A DNA stretch of 64,000 nucleotides. Source: Sphingobacteriales bacterium UTBCD1. GTDB lineage: Bacteria > Bacteroidota > Bacteroidia > Chitinophagales > Chitinophagaceae. Where the stretch lies: positions 62,001 to 126,000 of the forward strand of contig MWTC01000013.1 in assembly GCA_002066995.1 (NCBI GenBank), given 5' to 3'. Below the pieces are notes generated by a model. The model had not been told where the DNA came from. It did not search any database and saw only the letters and a list, made by a program, of their open reading frames with translations. Both the position numbers and the translations under genes were made by a program. Numbering within the stretch: position 1 is the first letter of the stretch; every line of letters starts with the position of its first letter. Positions 17,212 to 25,850 of the stretch are shown in pieces.

Positions 17212-17466
17212 TATGTATGATGTTAAACTAAAAAGTACAGACAAGGTTTAACGATTCCGATTAAGTACAGCCAGCTTTTCATTTCCGGATATTTTCTCCT
17301 CTAAATAAAAATCCGGGACTATAGTTGGCTTGAAAATATTTATATGTGCTCTTTATTTATAACCGGACATTTACAAGGATCGGCTTCCTGGTCAATAATT
17401 TATCGGGTAAAATCGTGATTTCCGCTTCAATAATCATTCCAGTCTGCTACAGGATTCCGTATCCGG
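17212..17466 (-). other. Long 5' leader of the cys operon
   Basis: Roughly 255 bases lie between the predicted cys transcription start and the cysH ATG, with no credible gene. On the minus strand an inverted repeat CCGGAT (17310-17315) / ATCCGG (17284-17289), with extra T/A pairing inside it, encloses a purine-rich stretch containing GAGGAG. I do not recognise a SAM or other known riboswitch consensus. The length suggests post-transcriptional control, but this is inference. Confidence 0.4.
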
Positions 17467-17472
17467 AAGTTT

Positions 17473-17504
17473 CAAAGATAATAGAAACAGAAAACCCTAC
17501 CAAA
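17473..17504 (-). promoter_or_regulatory. Predicted promoter of the cys operon (TTTG-N20-TATCTTTG)
   Basis: On the minus strand, TTTG (plus-strand CAAA at 17501-17504) and TATCTTTG (17480-17473) are 20 bases apart, matching the Bacteroidota primary-sigma consensus. The -33 element lies in the loop of the terminator behind the Rrf2 gene. Transcription would start near 17466. Confidence 0.6.
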
Positions 17505-17517
17505 CAAGTAGGGTTTT
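17491..17517 (-). terminator. Terminator of the Rrf2 gene
   Basis: AAAACCCTAC (17491-17500) and GTAGGGTTTT (17508-17517) form a perfect ten-base-pair stem with a seven-base loop. On the minus strand the distal arm ends in TTTT, followed by CTGTTTC. It lies 25 bases after the Rrf2 stop codon and overlaps the cys promoter. Confidence 0.65.
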
Positions 17518-17541
17518 TATTTTCAGAAAGTAACTGGCATA

Positions 17542-17946
17542 TTACACAAGGTCCTGGAGCGTACGGCGTTCCAATATATTTAAGGTTGCATCTCTCACAT
17601 TTTCCATGACGTCATGCAATCCGCAACGTTTTTCATTGCAGTTATTGCATCGTTTATAGAAATAGAGACTCACACAGGGCAGCAAAGCAATAGGGCCATC
17701 CACGATACGCATAACTGTAGCGATATAAGTTTTGGAAGGATGTGCCTTTAAATAGTAGCCGCCGCCGCGGCCTTTCTTGCTTTCCAGTATATCATGTTGT
17801 TTCAGCCCCAGCAAAATATTTTCCAGAAACTTCAAGGGTATCTTTTTTTTTCTTGATATTTCAGAAATAAGTACCGGCCCTTTATTGTAATGCTCCACGA
17901 GGTGAGTGAGCGCCCTGAATGCATATTGTGCTTTTTTGGAAAGCAT
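17542..17946 (-). CDS. Rrf2-family transcriptional regulator
   Basis: This is a 134-residue Rrf2 regulator with an N-terminal winged helix (KKAQYAFRALTHLVEHY) and the recognition region SEISRKKKIPLKFLENIL. Four cysteines, C91, C100, C103 and C108, lie where IscR/NsrR-type proteins bind an Fe-S cluster, so it could sense iron-sulfur or sulfur status. It is directly upstream of the cys operon in the same orientation, which makes that operon its most likely target (compare CymR in Firmicutes); the target is inferred. It follows the OsmC gene by 17 bases. Confidence 0.85.
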   Translation of the reverse strand: MLSKKAQYAFRALTHLVEHYNKGPVLISEISRKKKIPLKFLENILLGLKQHDILESKKGRGGGYYLKAHPSKTYIATVMRIVDGPIALLPCVSLYFYKRCNNCNEKRCGLHDVMENVRDATLNILERRTLQDLV

Positions 17947-17963
17947 ATCAGTACATTGTTTTG

Positions 17964-18362
17964 TTAGGGTTCAATGATCAGTTTGTAGTGGATAAGAGAA
18001 TTTTTTTTCAGCATGGCCGCTACACCGCAATACTTTTCTAAAGACAGATCAATGGCTTTCCTGATCTTCATTTCATTATGCTGTTCCGTTTTAACTTTAT
18101 AGATAACAAAAATATCTTTGAATACTTTTGGAGTATCTTCTGTCTGCGAAGACTCCACTTCAATTTCCAGGGAAGAAAACGGAACCCGCATTTTGTTCAG
18201 GATATCCACTACATCAATGCCGGAGCAGCCTGCCAGCGCAGACAACAGTAATGCTTTGGGGCCATGCCCGTTTTTGGCAGCCCCATCCATCTTTATCCTG
18301 TTGCCCTGGTGCTCTGCTTCAAACTCATGCTCTTTTTTCCAATGGGTAGTTATTTTAACCAT
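17964..18362 (-). CDS. OsmC-family protein
   Basis: This is a 132-residue OsmC/Ohr-fold protein. It has the conserved helix LLSALAGCSGIDVVDIL with one cysteine near residue 46, and a second candidate cysteine near residue 113 (EKYCGVAAML), the pair used by OsmC/Ohr peroxidases to reduce organic hydroperoxides. It lies three bases after the CDF transporter stop and just upstream of the Rrf2 regulator, so the three probably form one transcript. Members of the YhfA-like branch have no proven peroxidase role, so the exact function is open. Confidence 0.82.
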   Translation of the reverse strand: MVKITTHWKKEHEFEAEHQGNRIKMDGAAKNGHGPKALLLSALAGCSGIDVVDILNKMRVPFSSLEIEVESSQTEDTPKVFKDIFVIYKVKTEQHNEMKIRKAIDLSLEKYCGVAAMLKKNSLIHYKLIIEP

Positions 18363-18365
18363 AAC

Positions 18366-19352
18366 TCAATCTAATTGATGTTTTTTATTTTGAGAAATAT
18401 TTTCCAATGTCCATGTGATCTTCTTTTCAAAAGGATACTGCCGCTCTTTACAGTTAGCTTTATAACAAATTCGGCAGGAAAAAGGCATACAAGCATCTGA
18501 ATGTACAAATAATTCAAGTGACTCACCAAATTCTTTCCGGATCAGTTGTGCCAGCTCATCAATTTCTTTATGCGCCTCACGGACGGTGAAATACCATGGC
18601 ACGGTAAGGTGACAGTCAACATGCAAAACACTACCGTATTTTATTACACGAAGATTGTGCAGGTCTATCCAGTTCTCCCTCCGGTTGGAATTCAATACCT
18701 GTACCATTCGCTCCAGTAATTCCACATCTGCTTCATCCATAATCCCGGCTATTGAACGGCGCAATATCCGGTAACTGGTGAAAACAATGTAACATCCGAA
18801 TAGAATAGCAACCACGCTATCTATCCACCTGTATCCTGAAATATATATTAATAACAAACCGGTAATGATTCCGGCTGTGGACCAGGTATCCGTTTGTAAA
18901 TGTTTACCACTGGCAATTAAAGCCAGGGAATTATTCTTTCTTCCGATGGTAAGGCAAAAATACCCGGCAATGAAATTCACTATAGCAGTAATGGCAATCA
19001 GGATGATCCCTAAGTCCACCTGGTGCAATTCAACCGGGTGAACCAGGTTTTGAATGGCTTTATAAAAAATAATAGTGCCAGCGCTACCAATCAATGTTCC
19101 TTCTACTGCTGCTGAAATGAACTCTGCTTTTCCATGCCCGTAAGGATGATCCTTATCCCTGGGCTTTGCTGCGATATGCAGGCTGTACAGCCCGATAAAT
19201 CCTGATACTACATTTACAATGCTTTCCAGTGCATCGGTAAGGATTGTAACGGAATGAGTGGAATAATATGCAATGAATTTTATAACCAGCAATACAACGG
19301 ATATGCCGGCAACCCATTTCTGAACGTTTACATTTTGCTTTTTAGGCTCCAA
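18366..19352 (-). CDS. Cation diffusion facilitator (CDF) transporter
   Basis: This is a 328-residue inner-membrane metal/proton antiporter with about six helices and the CDF signature ALESIVNVVSGFIGLYSL followed by the HPYGHGKAEF motif near residue 68. It should export zinc, iron or related divalent metals. After the cytoplasmic domain (DVELLERMVQVLNSN) the C-terminal tail holds four cysteines in CMPFSCRICYKANC, near residues 288-301, an unusual addition that may bind metal. It heads the CDF-OsmC-Rrf2 unit. Confidence 0.88.
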   Translation of the reverse strand: MEPKKQNVNVQKWVAGISVVLLVIKFIAYYSTHSVTILTDALESIVNVVSGFIGLYSLHIAAKPRDKDHPYGHGKAEFISAAVEGTLIGSAGTIIFYKAIQNLVHPVELHQVDLGIILIAITAIVNFIAGYFCLTIGRKNNSLALIASGKHLQTDTWSTAGIITGLLLIYISGYRWIDSVVAILFGCYIVFTSYRILRRSIAGIMDEADVELLERMVQVLNSNRRENWIDLHNLRVIKYGSVLHVDCHLTVPWYFTVREAHKEIDELAQLIRKEFGESLELFVHSDACMPFSCRICYKANCKERQYPFEKKITWTLENISQNKKHQLD

Positions 19353-19398
19353 GAATTAAAAAATTGAGAATGAAGGTAGTTAATAATTGCAGCCTGAA

Positions 19399-20841
19399 CT
19401 ATCCCGCAGACCGGTCGTTTTTCCGGAATAGGGAAACAAAATATTTTGCTATCCGGTAATAAAATTCTTTATTAAATAATTGCGAATCCTGCATGGCCTT
19501 ATAAGTAAGAAAAATCCCGATTGGTACCAGTACAAAAGTGGCCATCCACATTCCGGTAAATGCACTGACACTTCCTTCTCTTGCAAATTTTTCTCCTGTA
19601 TTGCTCGAAAAATAAAATACCATGAAAAAAACTATTGCAAAGACCAGCGGAGTGCCCAATCCGCCTTTGCGGATGATAGAACCCAACGGGGCTCCTATAA
19701 GAAACAGCACCAGGCAAGCCAATGAAAGTGATATCTTTCGGTGCCATTCAATCTCATGCAGCTCAAGTATTTTTTCTTTTTCCTTCAGATCATTGGAGGC
19801 AACATCAAATGAAACCCGCAATGAATTGATGTTAGAAGCTGCACTTTCATCAACAAAACGCCGTGCAGAGTCCGGTAGAATTTCATCAAAATTATTTGCC
19901 GGTTTGAAAGTTTTTAAAAGGGTACCCCCCCAGCTGCTGTCCAGAAACTGAACAAACAAGCTTGATCTGAAAACTTCGTTCTTCAGCCGGTTTCGTAATA
20001 CTGCTACCTGCTTTTTAATTGAATCTATTACGACGTCCAGTTGCCGCATACTATACATCCTTTCATTATTTTTATTTAAACTGTCTGCGGTCCGGGTAAA
20101 TTGAAAGGAACTAAGGTCAAATTGCTTTTGATATTCTTTAAACTTAACCCTGATATATTCCGTATTGTCTTTTGCTGAAATATCTCCACGTTCCTGGTAA
20201 CGCCACCCATCTTTAAGATTAAATTCCATGTATCGTTTGTTTTCGGTTACCCGCATTATCCCGCTTCGGGCAATGATAAAATTATCCTGCAGCGGGTTCC
20301 CCTGTTCATAAATGATCACTTCCCTGATGACGCTGTCATTCGGTTCCTTCTTACCAATTTTTATGGCAAAACCACTGATCTTGTCATAAAACACACCTTC
20401 TTTCAGGTCGAATGCAGGTTTTGCATAAACAATATCACTCAGTAAAGTCCTTGATTTCAGATTAGCAACAGGAATAATATAGTTGGAAAAAAGGAAAGCA
20501 ACACAGCAAATTAAAAAAGCGAGTACGAAAAGAGGGCGCATGAAACGCAATAAAGAAATCCCTGAAGTGCGGATTGCTACCAGTTCAAAACTTTCTCCGA
20601 GATTGCCGAAGGTCATCAATGAAGAAAGCAGGATCGCCAGGGGCAGAGCCAAGGGTATCAGGACTGCACTTTGGTACCAGATAAACTCCAATACGACACC
20701 GATCCCCAGGCCCTTACCCACAAAATCATCAATATAAAGCCAGAAAAACTGCATCACCAGTACCAGCAATGTGATGAAGAAGGTAGCAATAAAAGGACCC
20801 ACAAAAGCCTTGATGATGAGTTTATCTAATTTTTTAAACAC
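19399..20841 (-). CDS. LptF/LptG-family lipopolysaccharide export permease
   Basis: This 480-residue inner-membrane protein belongs to the YjgP/YjgQ family, which extracts LPS from the inner membrane with LptB and passes it to LptC/A. It has three N-terminal helices, a periplasmic beta-jellyroll region from about 110 to 350 with a Bacteroidota-type insertion, and three C-terminal helices around SLSLACLVLFLIGAPLGSII. Whether it is LptF or LptG cannot be told; the partner is not in the window. No signal for local regulation was seen. Confidence 0.87.
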   Translation of the reverse strand: MFKKLDKLIIKAFVGPFIATFFITLLVLVMQFFWLYIDDFVGKGLGIGVVLEFIWYQSAVLIPLALPLAILLSSLMTFGNLGESFELVAIRTSGISLLRFMRPLFVLAFLICCVAFLFSNYIIPVANLKSRTLLSDIVYAKPAFDLKEGVFYDKISGFAIKIGKKEPNDSVIREVIIYEQGNPLQDNFIIARSGIMRVTENKRYMEFNLKDGWRYQERGDISAKDNTEYIRVKFKEYQKQFDLSSFQFTRTADSLNKNNERMYSMRQLDVVIDSIKKQVAVLRNRLKNEVFRSSLFVQFLDSSWGGTLLKTFKPANNFDEILPDSARRFVDESAASNINSLRVSFDVASNDLKEKEKILELHEIEWHRKISLSLACLVLFLIGAPLGSIIRKGGLGTPLVFAIVFFMVFYFSSNTGEKFAREGSVSAFTGMWMATFVLVPIGIFLTYKAMQDSQLFNKEFYYRIAKYFVSLFRKNDRSAG

Positions 20842-21033
20842 CGGTCTTTATAATAATTAAGAGGTAAGGCAAAAATAAGGCTTTCAAAAGTGGAGTTGCG
20901 GTCAGGAAGCAAAAGTCTGATCCGGTTTTAACAAAGGGTCAGGATACTGGAAATTGAAATATGACGGAATAAAATTGATTTCGGTAATTCTCATCATTTC
21001 CATAACATCCTTTCACCACAAAAAATCCGGCAC

Positions 21034-21573
21034 TCAACTGACCGGCTTCTTTCCATCTATCACAGGCTTTCTGAAAAGGAGTTTTAATTGTTTCCAGATC
21101 CCGAATTTATAGGTGCCAAGAAAATTTAAATCCTGTAACGGCTGGCACAATTCATCATAGTTTGAAACCCAAAAACTGTCAATGTACCGTATCACCCTCC
21201 CATCTTTAACAAGCCCGACAGTTTCGTAGGCAGAATGCTTATGGTTTAGATATGTCTTAATATATCCGTCAAAATCTACGAAGTCATAAGTCCTGCTTCG
21301 CCCGGTAATCATATTCTTAAATGTGATGGTCTTCATTGGTTCATCTATCGTGATCTTTTTGATACAGGTTACCATAACAGAAATCAATATAACCAATGAC
21401 CCGCCCAGAATTGCAAAAGTTAATAAGATATCCTGCCTGGCTGAATTCTTAAACCAAAGGAAATCTGCGCCGGAATACCATGAAATTGCCGACCCGATAA
21501 GAATAAAGACATATATGAGAGATAACCCGAAAATTGACCGGGATCCGTAAGTATTATGTTTTGAAACTATCAA
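21034..21573 (-). CDS. Uncharacterised membrane protein with two N-terminal helices
   Basis: The 179-residue protein has two hydrophobic helices, near residues 13-35 and 48-68, followed by a soluble domain of about 110 residues that begins with KKITIDEPMKTITFKNMITG and looks beta-rich, like a small PH-type domain. I do not recognise the family. It starts at the ATG at 21573 and is about 190 bases from the lptF/G start, so it may be transcribed alone. No function is proposed. Confidence 0.6.
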   Translation of the reverse strand: MIVSKHNTYGSRSIFGLSLIYVFILIGSAISWYSGADFLWFKNSARQDILLTFAILGGSLVILISVMVTCIKKITIDEPMKTITFKNMITGRSRTYDFVDFDGYIKTYLNHKHSAYETVGLVKDGRVIRYIDSFWVSNYDELCQPLQDLNFLGTYKFGIWKQLKLLFRKPVIDGKKPVS

Positions 21574-21628
21574 ACTTGGGACTGCCTTTATATAAAGGTA
21601 GGAGTCAATATGAGAAGTATTCTCTTAT

Positions 21629-22006
21629 TCAGTTACCCAATCTGCGGAAGAGGTCTTTGACCTGGTGATCCCAAAGGAGGCTCTGATCTTTGATATCTTT
21701 TTTGTCCGCAAAATCTTTAATAACCAGAATCGTCTGATTGGTGATCTCGGATTTTTCGATCCGGAATTCGAAATATTCCTCTTTAGGAGAAGACTGCCAG
21801 TGAAACCGCACAAATTTATCTATCTCTTTTTCAACCAGGTCAGCTTTATCATAGGTACCGTTCCATCCGAAATAAAAGATATTATCTCGTTCATCTACTT
21901 TATCAGCAAACCACTCACTCAGGCCTGCCGGTGTTGAGAGAAATTCATATAAAATAGCAGGTGAACAACGAACCGGAAACTCTAACGTATATAATTGCTT
22001 ACTCAT
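21629..22006 (-). CDS. START-like (SRPBCC/AHSA1-type) domain protein
   Basis: This is a single-domain protein of 125 residues with a START/AHSA1-like fold: the N-terminal strand YTLEFPVRCSPAILYEFLST and the GLSEWFADKVD segment are typical of the family, as is the C-terminal amphipathic helix. Such proteins bind hydrophobic ligands in a helix-grip pocket; the ligand here is unknown. It is found near LptF/G genes in related genomes as far as I recall. The ATG at 22006 is clear. Confidence 0.75.
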   Translation of the reverse strand: MSKQLYTLEFPVRCSPAILYEFLSTPAGLSEWFADKVDERDNIFYFGWNGTYDKADLVEKEIDKFVRFHWQSSPKEEYFEFRIEKSEITNQTILVIKDFADKKDIKDQSLLWDHQVKDLFRRLGN

Positions 22007-22317
22007 TCCTTATATTATCACATATTGAATAGATCAACGGTTGCAATAATAAAGAATAAATGATAGCAGCAAAATATTTCTGCACTTATTTTTCCTTTTT
22101 TATTCTGTCAGACCTGTTATAGAAAATAAATATGAAAAAACTGCGTTAAATACCTACTAAAGTTTTTTTGGCTCATATTCTAATGTTTCCTAAATTGCTT
22201 TGAAGTTCAATACTTTCTGAAGAATAACGGATACTGTGATGGGTATTTTTAGAGTATAGAAACAACCAAACTTAATATTCCTTAACCCTTAAAATAACCC
22301 GTTTAAAGCCAATACCT
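22007..22317. other. Divergent intergenic region between START-like gene and rpoD
   Basis: This 311-base AT-rich gap must hold the rpoD promoter. I found no full TTTG-N19-TAnnTTTG match, only partial ones such as TTTG followed by TACTTTC near 22200-22220. No hairpin or small gene is convincing. Confidence 0.4.
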
Positions 22318-23193
22318 ATGAGCATGAGGCAATTGAAGATCACGAAGTCGATTACAAACCGTGAATCTCAAAGTTTAGAAAAGTATCTCCAGGAGATCGG
22401 CAAAGTCGAACTCATTTCCCCCGAAGAAGAGGTCAAGTTAGCCAGCCTGATCAAACAGGGTGATCAAAGAGCTTTGGATCGTTTGACCAAAGCCAATTTA
22501 CGCTTTGTTGTATCCGTGGCCAAGCAGTACCAAAACCAGGGCCTGTCATTACCCGACCTGATCAATGAAGGAAATCTTGGCCTGATCAAAGCAGCACAGC
22601 GTTTTGACGAGACCCGGGGATTCAAATTCATCTCTTACGCAGTTTGGTGGATCCGTCAAAGTATCCTGCAGGCTTTGGCCGAGCAATCACGGATCGTCCG
22701 TTTGCCCCTGAATAAAGTTGGGCTTACCAACCGGATCCAAAAAGCCTTTTCCCAGTTGGAGCAGGAATATGAAAGAGAACCCTCGGCAGAAGAATTGGCG
22801 GATGTGCTGCACATAGACCTGGAGGAGGTTTCTGCCACGCTTGGCATTTCTGCCCGCCACGTAAGTGTGGATACTCCGCTGGCAGAAGGTGAAGAAAACA
22901 CCCTGCTCGATGTATTAGAAAATCCTAATGCCGAAAAAACCGATGCAGAGCTTGATCACAACGAGTCGCTCAAAATGGAAATTGACAGGTCATTAAAAGC
23001 ATTGACTGAAAGGCAGAAAGAAGTAATTTGTTATTTCTTCGGCATAGGGGTTGATCATCCAATGAGCCTGGAAGATATCGGCGAAAAATTCAACCTGACA
23101 AGAGAAAGAGTACGCCAGATAAAAGATAAAGCAATTACCAAATTAAGAACAGCAACCCGTTGTCAACTTTTAAGAACTTACCTGGGCATGTAA
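22318..23193 (+). CDS. rpoD: Primary sigma factor RpoD (SigA)
   Basis: This is the housekeeping sigma factor that directs RNA polymerase to promoters. At 291 residues it lacks region 1.1, as in Bacteroidota SigA. Region 1.2 ([12 protein letters not shown]), region 2 ([38 protein letters not shown]), region 3 and region 4 with the helix-turn-helix ([20 protein letters not shown]) are in order. The ATG at 22318 or the one at 22324 may be used. It is followed by a strong hairpin at 23233. Confidence 0.95.
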   Translation: MSMRQLKITKSITNRESQSLEKYLQEIGKVELISPEEEVKLASLIKQGDQRALDRLTKANLRFVVSVAKQYQNQGLSLPDLINEGNLGLIKAAQRFDETRGFKFISYAVWWIRQSILQALAEQSRIVRLPLNKVGLTNRIQKAFSQLEQEYEREPSAEELADVLHIDLEEVSATLGISARHVSVDTPLAEGEENTLLDVLENPNAEKTDAELDHNESLKMEIDRSLKALTERQKEVICYFFGIGVDHPMSLEDIGEKFNLTRERVRQIKDKAITKLRTATRCQLLRTYLGM

Positions 23194-23232
23194 CTAAATT
23201 TACTCTCCTAAATTGATTATATTTGCGATCCG

Positions 23233-23262
23233 AAAAGTGAACATCAAGATGTTCACTTTTTT
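23233..23262 (+). terminator. Terminator hairpin between rpoD and ffh
   Basis: AAAAGTGAACAT (23233-23244) and ATGTTCACTTTT (23249-23260) form a perfect 12-base-pair stem with a CAAG loop, followed by two more T. It lies 40 bases after the rpoD stop. A TATATTTG box at 23218-23225 just upstream matches TAnnTTTG but has no good -33 partner; if it is active, this hairpin would be at the 5' end of the ffh mRNA. Confidence 0.75.
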
Positions 23263-23290
23263 ATTCATGCGACAGAAACAGGAATGACCC

Positions 23291-24616
23291 ATGTTTAACT
23301 CATTACAGGAAAAATTAGAGAGCGCCTTTAAGAATCTGAAAGGGCAGGCACGCATCACTGAGCTGAATATTGCTTCTACGTTAAAAGATATTCGCAGAGC
23401 ATTGGTGGATGCCGATGTGAACTATAAAATTGCTAAAGAATTTACAGACAAAGTAAAAGACAAGGCTATTGGAGAAAAAGTGATCAATGCCATCAGCCCG
23501 GGGCAGTTAATGACCAAGATTGTACAGGATGAACTGACTGAACTGATGGGGGGCGAAGAAAGCCGTTTCAATGCAAAAGGAAATCCTGCAGTTATACTTA
23601 TCTCCGGTTTGCAAGGTAGCGGTAAAACTACCTTCAGCGCCAAGCTGGCAAATTATCTTAAAAATAAAAAAGGATTATCACCATTACTGGTAGCAGCCGA
23701 CATTTATCGTCCTGCAGCCATGGAACAGCTAAAAGTTCTGGCCGATCAGATCGGGGTAGAGGTACATATTGAACCGGACAACAGGAATGCAGTAAGTATT
23801 GCCGACAACTCCGTAAAGGAAGCTAAGAGTAAAAATAAAAATGTAGTCATCATTGATACGGCGGGAAGGCTGGCAATTGACGAGGCAATGATGACCGAAG
23901 TAGCCGATATCAAAAAAGCCGTGCAACCACAGGAAATTTTATTTGTGGTGGACAGTATGACCGGTCAGGATGCGGTAAACACTGCAAAGTCATTTAATGA
24001 CCGGTTAGATTTTACAGGAGTTGTTTTGACCAAATTAGATGGCGATACACGGGGTGGCGCTGCCCTTTCTATCAAATACACGGTACAAAAGCCGATCAAA
24101 TTCATCAGCAGCGGGGAAAAAATGGATACACTTGATGTGTTTTATCCGGAAAGGATGGCACAACGAATCCTGGGTATGGGTGACATCACCACGCTGGTTG
24201 AAAGGGCCCAGGAACAATTTGATGCGGAACAGGCAAAAAAACTGGAAAGCAAGATCCGGAAGAATAAATTCGATTTTGCTGACTTTAAGGCTCAATTAGA
24301 GCAGATAAAGAAGATGGGGAATATGAAAGACCTTATGGGTATGATTCCCGGGGTTGGTAAACAAATCAAAAATCTTGATATCAATGAAGATTCTTTTAAA
24401 GGCCTTGAAGCAATGATCAATTCAATGACTCCGTTTGAAAGAGCCAATCCTGATTCGATAGACCTAAGCCGTAAAAAAAGGATAGCCCTGGGTGCCGGTA
24501 AAGATATTGCCGAAGTAAATGCCTTTATGAAGCAATTCGAACAGATGAGAAGTATGATGAAGAATATGAATAAGATGCCAATGGGGAGAATGATGCCCGG
24601 TCTTGGGAAGCGATGA
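23291..24616 (+). CDS. ffh: Signal recognition particle protein Ffh
   Basis: Ffh binds 4.5S RNA and signal sequences of nascent membrane proteins and delivers ribosomes to FtsY. The 441-residue protein has the N domain, a GTPase domain with GLQGSGKTTFSAKLA (P-loop) near residue 105, DTAGR and TKLDGDTRGGAALS, and a methionine-rich M domain ending in MKNMNKMPMGRMMPGLGKR, the signal-peptide groove. The start is the ATG at 23291. It is followed 140 bases later by rpsP, with its own promoter between them. Confidence 0.96.
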   Translation: MFNSLQEKLESAFKNLKGQARITELNIASTLKDIRRALVDADVNYKIAKEFTDKVKDKAIGEKVINAISPGQLMTKIVQDELTELMGGEESRFNAKGNPAVILISGLQGSGKTTFSAKLANYLKNKKGLSPLLVAADIYRPAAMEQLKVLADQIGVEVHIEPDNRNAVSIADNSVKEAKSKNKNVVIIDTAGRLAIDEAMMTEVADIKKAVQPQEILFVVDSMTGQDAVNTAKSFNDRLDFTGVVLTKLDGDTRGGAALSIKYTVQKPIKFISSGEKMDTLDVFYPERMAQRILGMGDITTLVERAQEQFDAEQAKKLESKIRKNKFDFADFKAQLEQIKKMGNMKDLMGMIPGVGKQIKNLDINEDSFKGLEAMINSMTPFERANPDSIDLSRKKRIALGAGKDIAEVNAFMKQFEQMRSMMKNMNKMPMGRMMPGLGKR

Positions 24617-24659
24617 AAAACATTCCTGCTCATATTAAAAAAATATTCAAAAAACAGGA

Positions 24660-24690
24660 TTTGCAGTTTAATCTTCAATCCTTACATTTG
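24660..24690 (+). promoter_or_regulatory. Predicted rpsP promoter (TTTG-N19-TACATTTG)
   Basis: TTTG at 24660-24663 and TACATTTG at 24683-24690 are 19 bases apart, a full match to the Bacteroidota housekeeping consensus. The predicted start near 24697 leaves a leader of about 60 bases before rpsP, where ribosomal-protein control could act. Confidence 0.65.
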
Positions 24691-24756
24691 TCTTGCCGAT
24701 ATTTACCGGCTGAACATTAAACCCTATTATTTAACGCCTTTAAATTTCTATTTAAA

Positions 24757-25203
24757 ATGGCTGTCAAGATCAGACTCCAACGCCATGGGTCAAAAAAGAG
24801 ACCCTTCTATTTCATCGTAGTTGCCGATGCCCGTAGCCCCCGCGATGGGAAATTCATTCAAAAGTTAGGAACCTACAACCCGCTGACTATTCCGGCTACC
24901 ATTCAGTTGGACCGCCAGAGAGCATTGGATTGGCTGCACAAAGGTGCACAACCGACCGATACAGTCCGCAGGATTCTTAGCTTTAAAGGTGTATTGTACC
25001 TTAAGCATCTGTTACGTGGTGTGAAACTGGGCCTCTTTGATGAAGCTACTGCCATGGAAAAATTTACCAAATGGAGCGCCGAACATGACGCCCAGGTAAA
25101 AAAACGCCAGGAAGAAGCTTACCGGAATAAAAGAACCAGAAGGCCAATGGCAGGTCGCAGACCTGAAAGAAAGCCCGAAGGTGGAGCCGGTGCTGAAGGA
25201 TAA
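24757..25203 (+). CDS. rpsP: 30S ribosomal protein S16
   Basis: S16 is a small-subunit assembly protein that binds 16S rRNA. The first 80 residues show the family pattern ([33 protein letters not shown]). At 148 residues it is longer than the usual 80-90: the C-terminal extension is rich in Lys, Arg, Glu and Pro, a feature of Bacteroidota S16. It is followed by a strong terminator before rimM. Confidence 0.95.
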   Translation: MAVKIRLQRHGSKKRPFYFIVVADARSPRDGKFIQKLGTYNPLTIPATIQLDRQRALDWLHKGAQPTDTVRRILSFKGVLYLKHLLRGVKLGLFDEATAMEKFTKWSAEHDAQVKKRQEEAYRNKRTRRPMAGRRPERKPEGGAGAEG

Positions 25204-25226
25204 ATTATCTTTCTGAGATCTATGTT

Positions 25227-25262
25227 CCCGTCCCGCCACAGGTGTGGGACGGGATTTTTTTT
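25227..25262 (+). terminator. Rho-independent terminator after rpsP
   Basis: CCCGTCCC (25227-25234) and GGGACGGG (25246-25253) form a GC-rich stem, with further pairing possible in the loop, followed by A and an eight-T run (25255-25262). It lies 24 bases after the rpsP stop. Confidence 0.9.
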
Positions 25263-25323
25263 ATCGTTGCTTCAAAAAAAGGTATTCCGAAGATTTCATA
25301 TTTACACTAAATTGTCTTCATCC

Positions 25324-25839
25324 GTGGCTGAATATTTTAAAATAGGGAAATTAGTGGGGGCTTTTGGCCTGAAAGGAGAACTGGTATTGAAGCATGTACT
25401 CGGGAAGAAAACTTCACTGAACGGACTCCAGGCAATTTTTATCGAAGAAACTAAAAAATCTTTTCTGCCCTGGTTTATACAATCAACACGCAATAAAAAT
25501 GATGCGGAAGTATATATAAAACTGGAAAATATTGATACCAGGGAGAATGCGATCAAATTCGTTCAAAAGAACGTATGGTTACCGGATCAGGATTTTAAAA
25601 AAATTATAGACAAATCTGCTCCTGCAGCTCTCCTGGATTATAATATCATTCATGAAAAAAATGCCCTGGGCCTGGTTCTTGAAGTGATGGAACAACCTCA
25701 CCAGGTAATCTGCCGTATTGATATCAGAGGTAAAGAAGTGCTGATACCACTGAATGACGAAACACTTCAAAAAATTGATCATAAGAAAAAAGAGATCCAC
25801 GTTCAATTGCCGGAAGGTCTGCTGGAAGTGTATTTGTAA
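25324..25839 (+). CDS. rimM: 16S rRNA processing protein RimM
   Basis: RimM helps mature the 30S subunit head and binds ribosomal protein S19. The conserved N-terminus AEYFKIGKLVGAFGLKGEL fits a start at the GTG at 25324 (171 residues, the normal length) or the TTG at 25312. A longer open frame from the ATG at 25222 reads through the rpsP terminator and is rejected. It has the N-terminal RimM barrel and the PRC-barrel-like C-terminal half. It lies 11 bases before dinB and 120 after rpsP. Confidence 0.88.
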   Translation: MAEYFKIGKLVGAFGLKGELVLKHVLGKKTSLNGLQAIFIEETKKSFLPWFIQSTRNKNDAEVYIKLENIDTRENAIKFVQKNVWLPDQDFKKIIDKSAPAALLDYNIIHEKNALGLVLEVMEQPHQVICRIDIRGKEVLIPLNDETLQKIDHKKKEIHVQLPEGLLEVYL

Positions 25840-25850
25840 AATAAAAGTAC

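Noticed and set aside
17212-17466. SAM riboswitch in the cys leader
   Set aside because: I could not find the conserved core of SAM-I or SAM-II by eye; left as an unidentified leader.
17346-17609. Plus-strand ORF of 87 codons across the cys leader
   Set aside because: It runs through a promoter and terminator and antisense to the Rrf2 gene, with no recognisable protein features.
25222-25323. Upstream ATG for rimM at 25222
   Set aside because: The frame passes through the rpsP terminator hairpin and T-run, and the extra residues do not resemble RimM.
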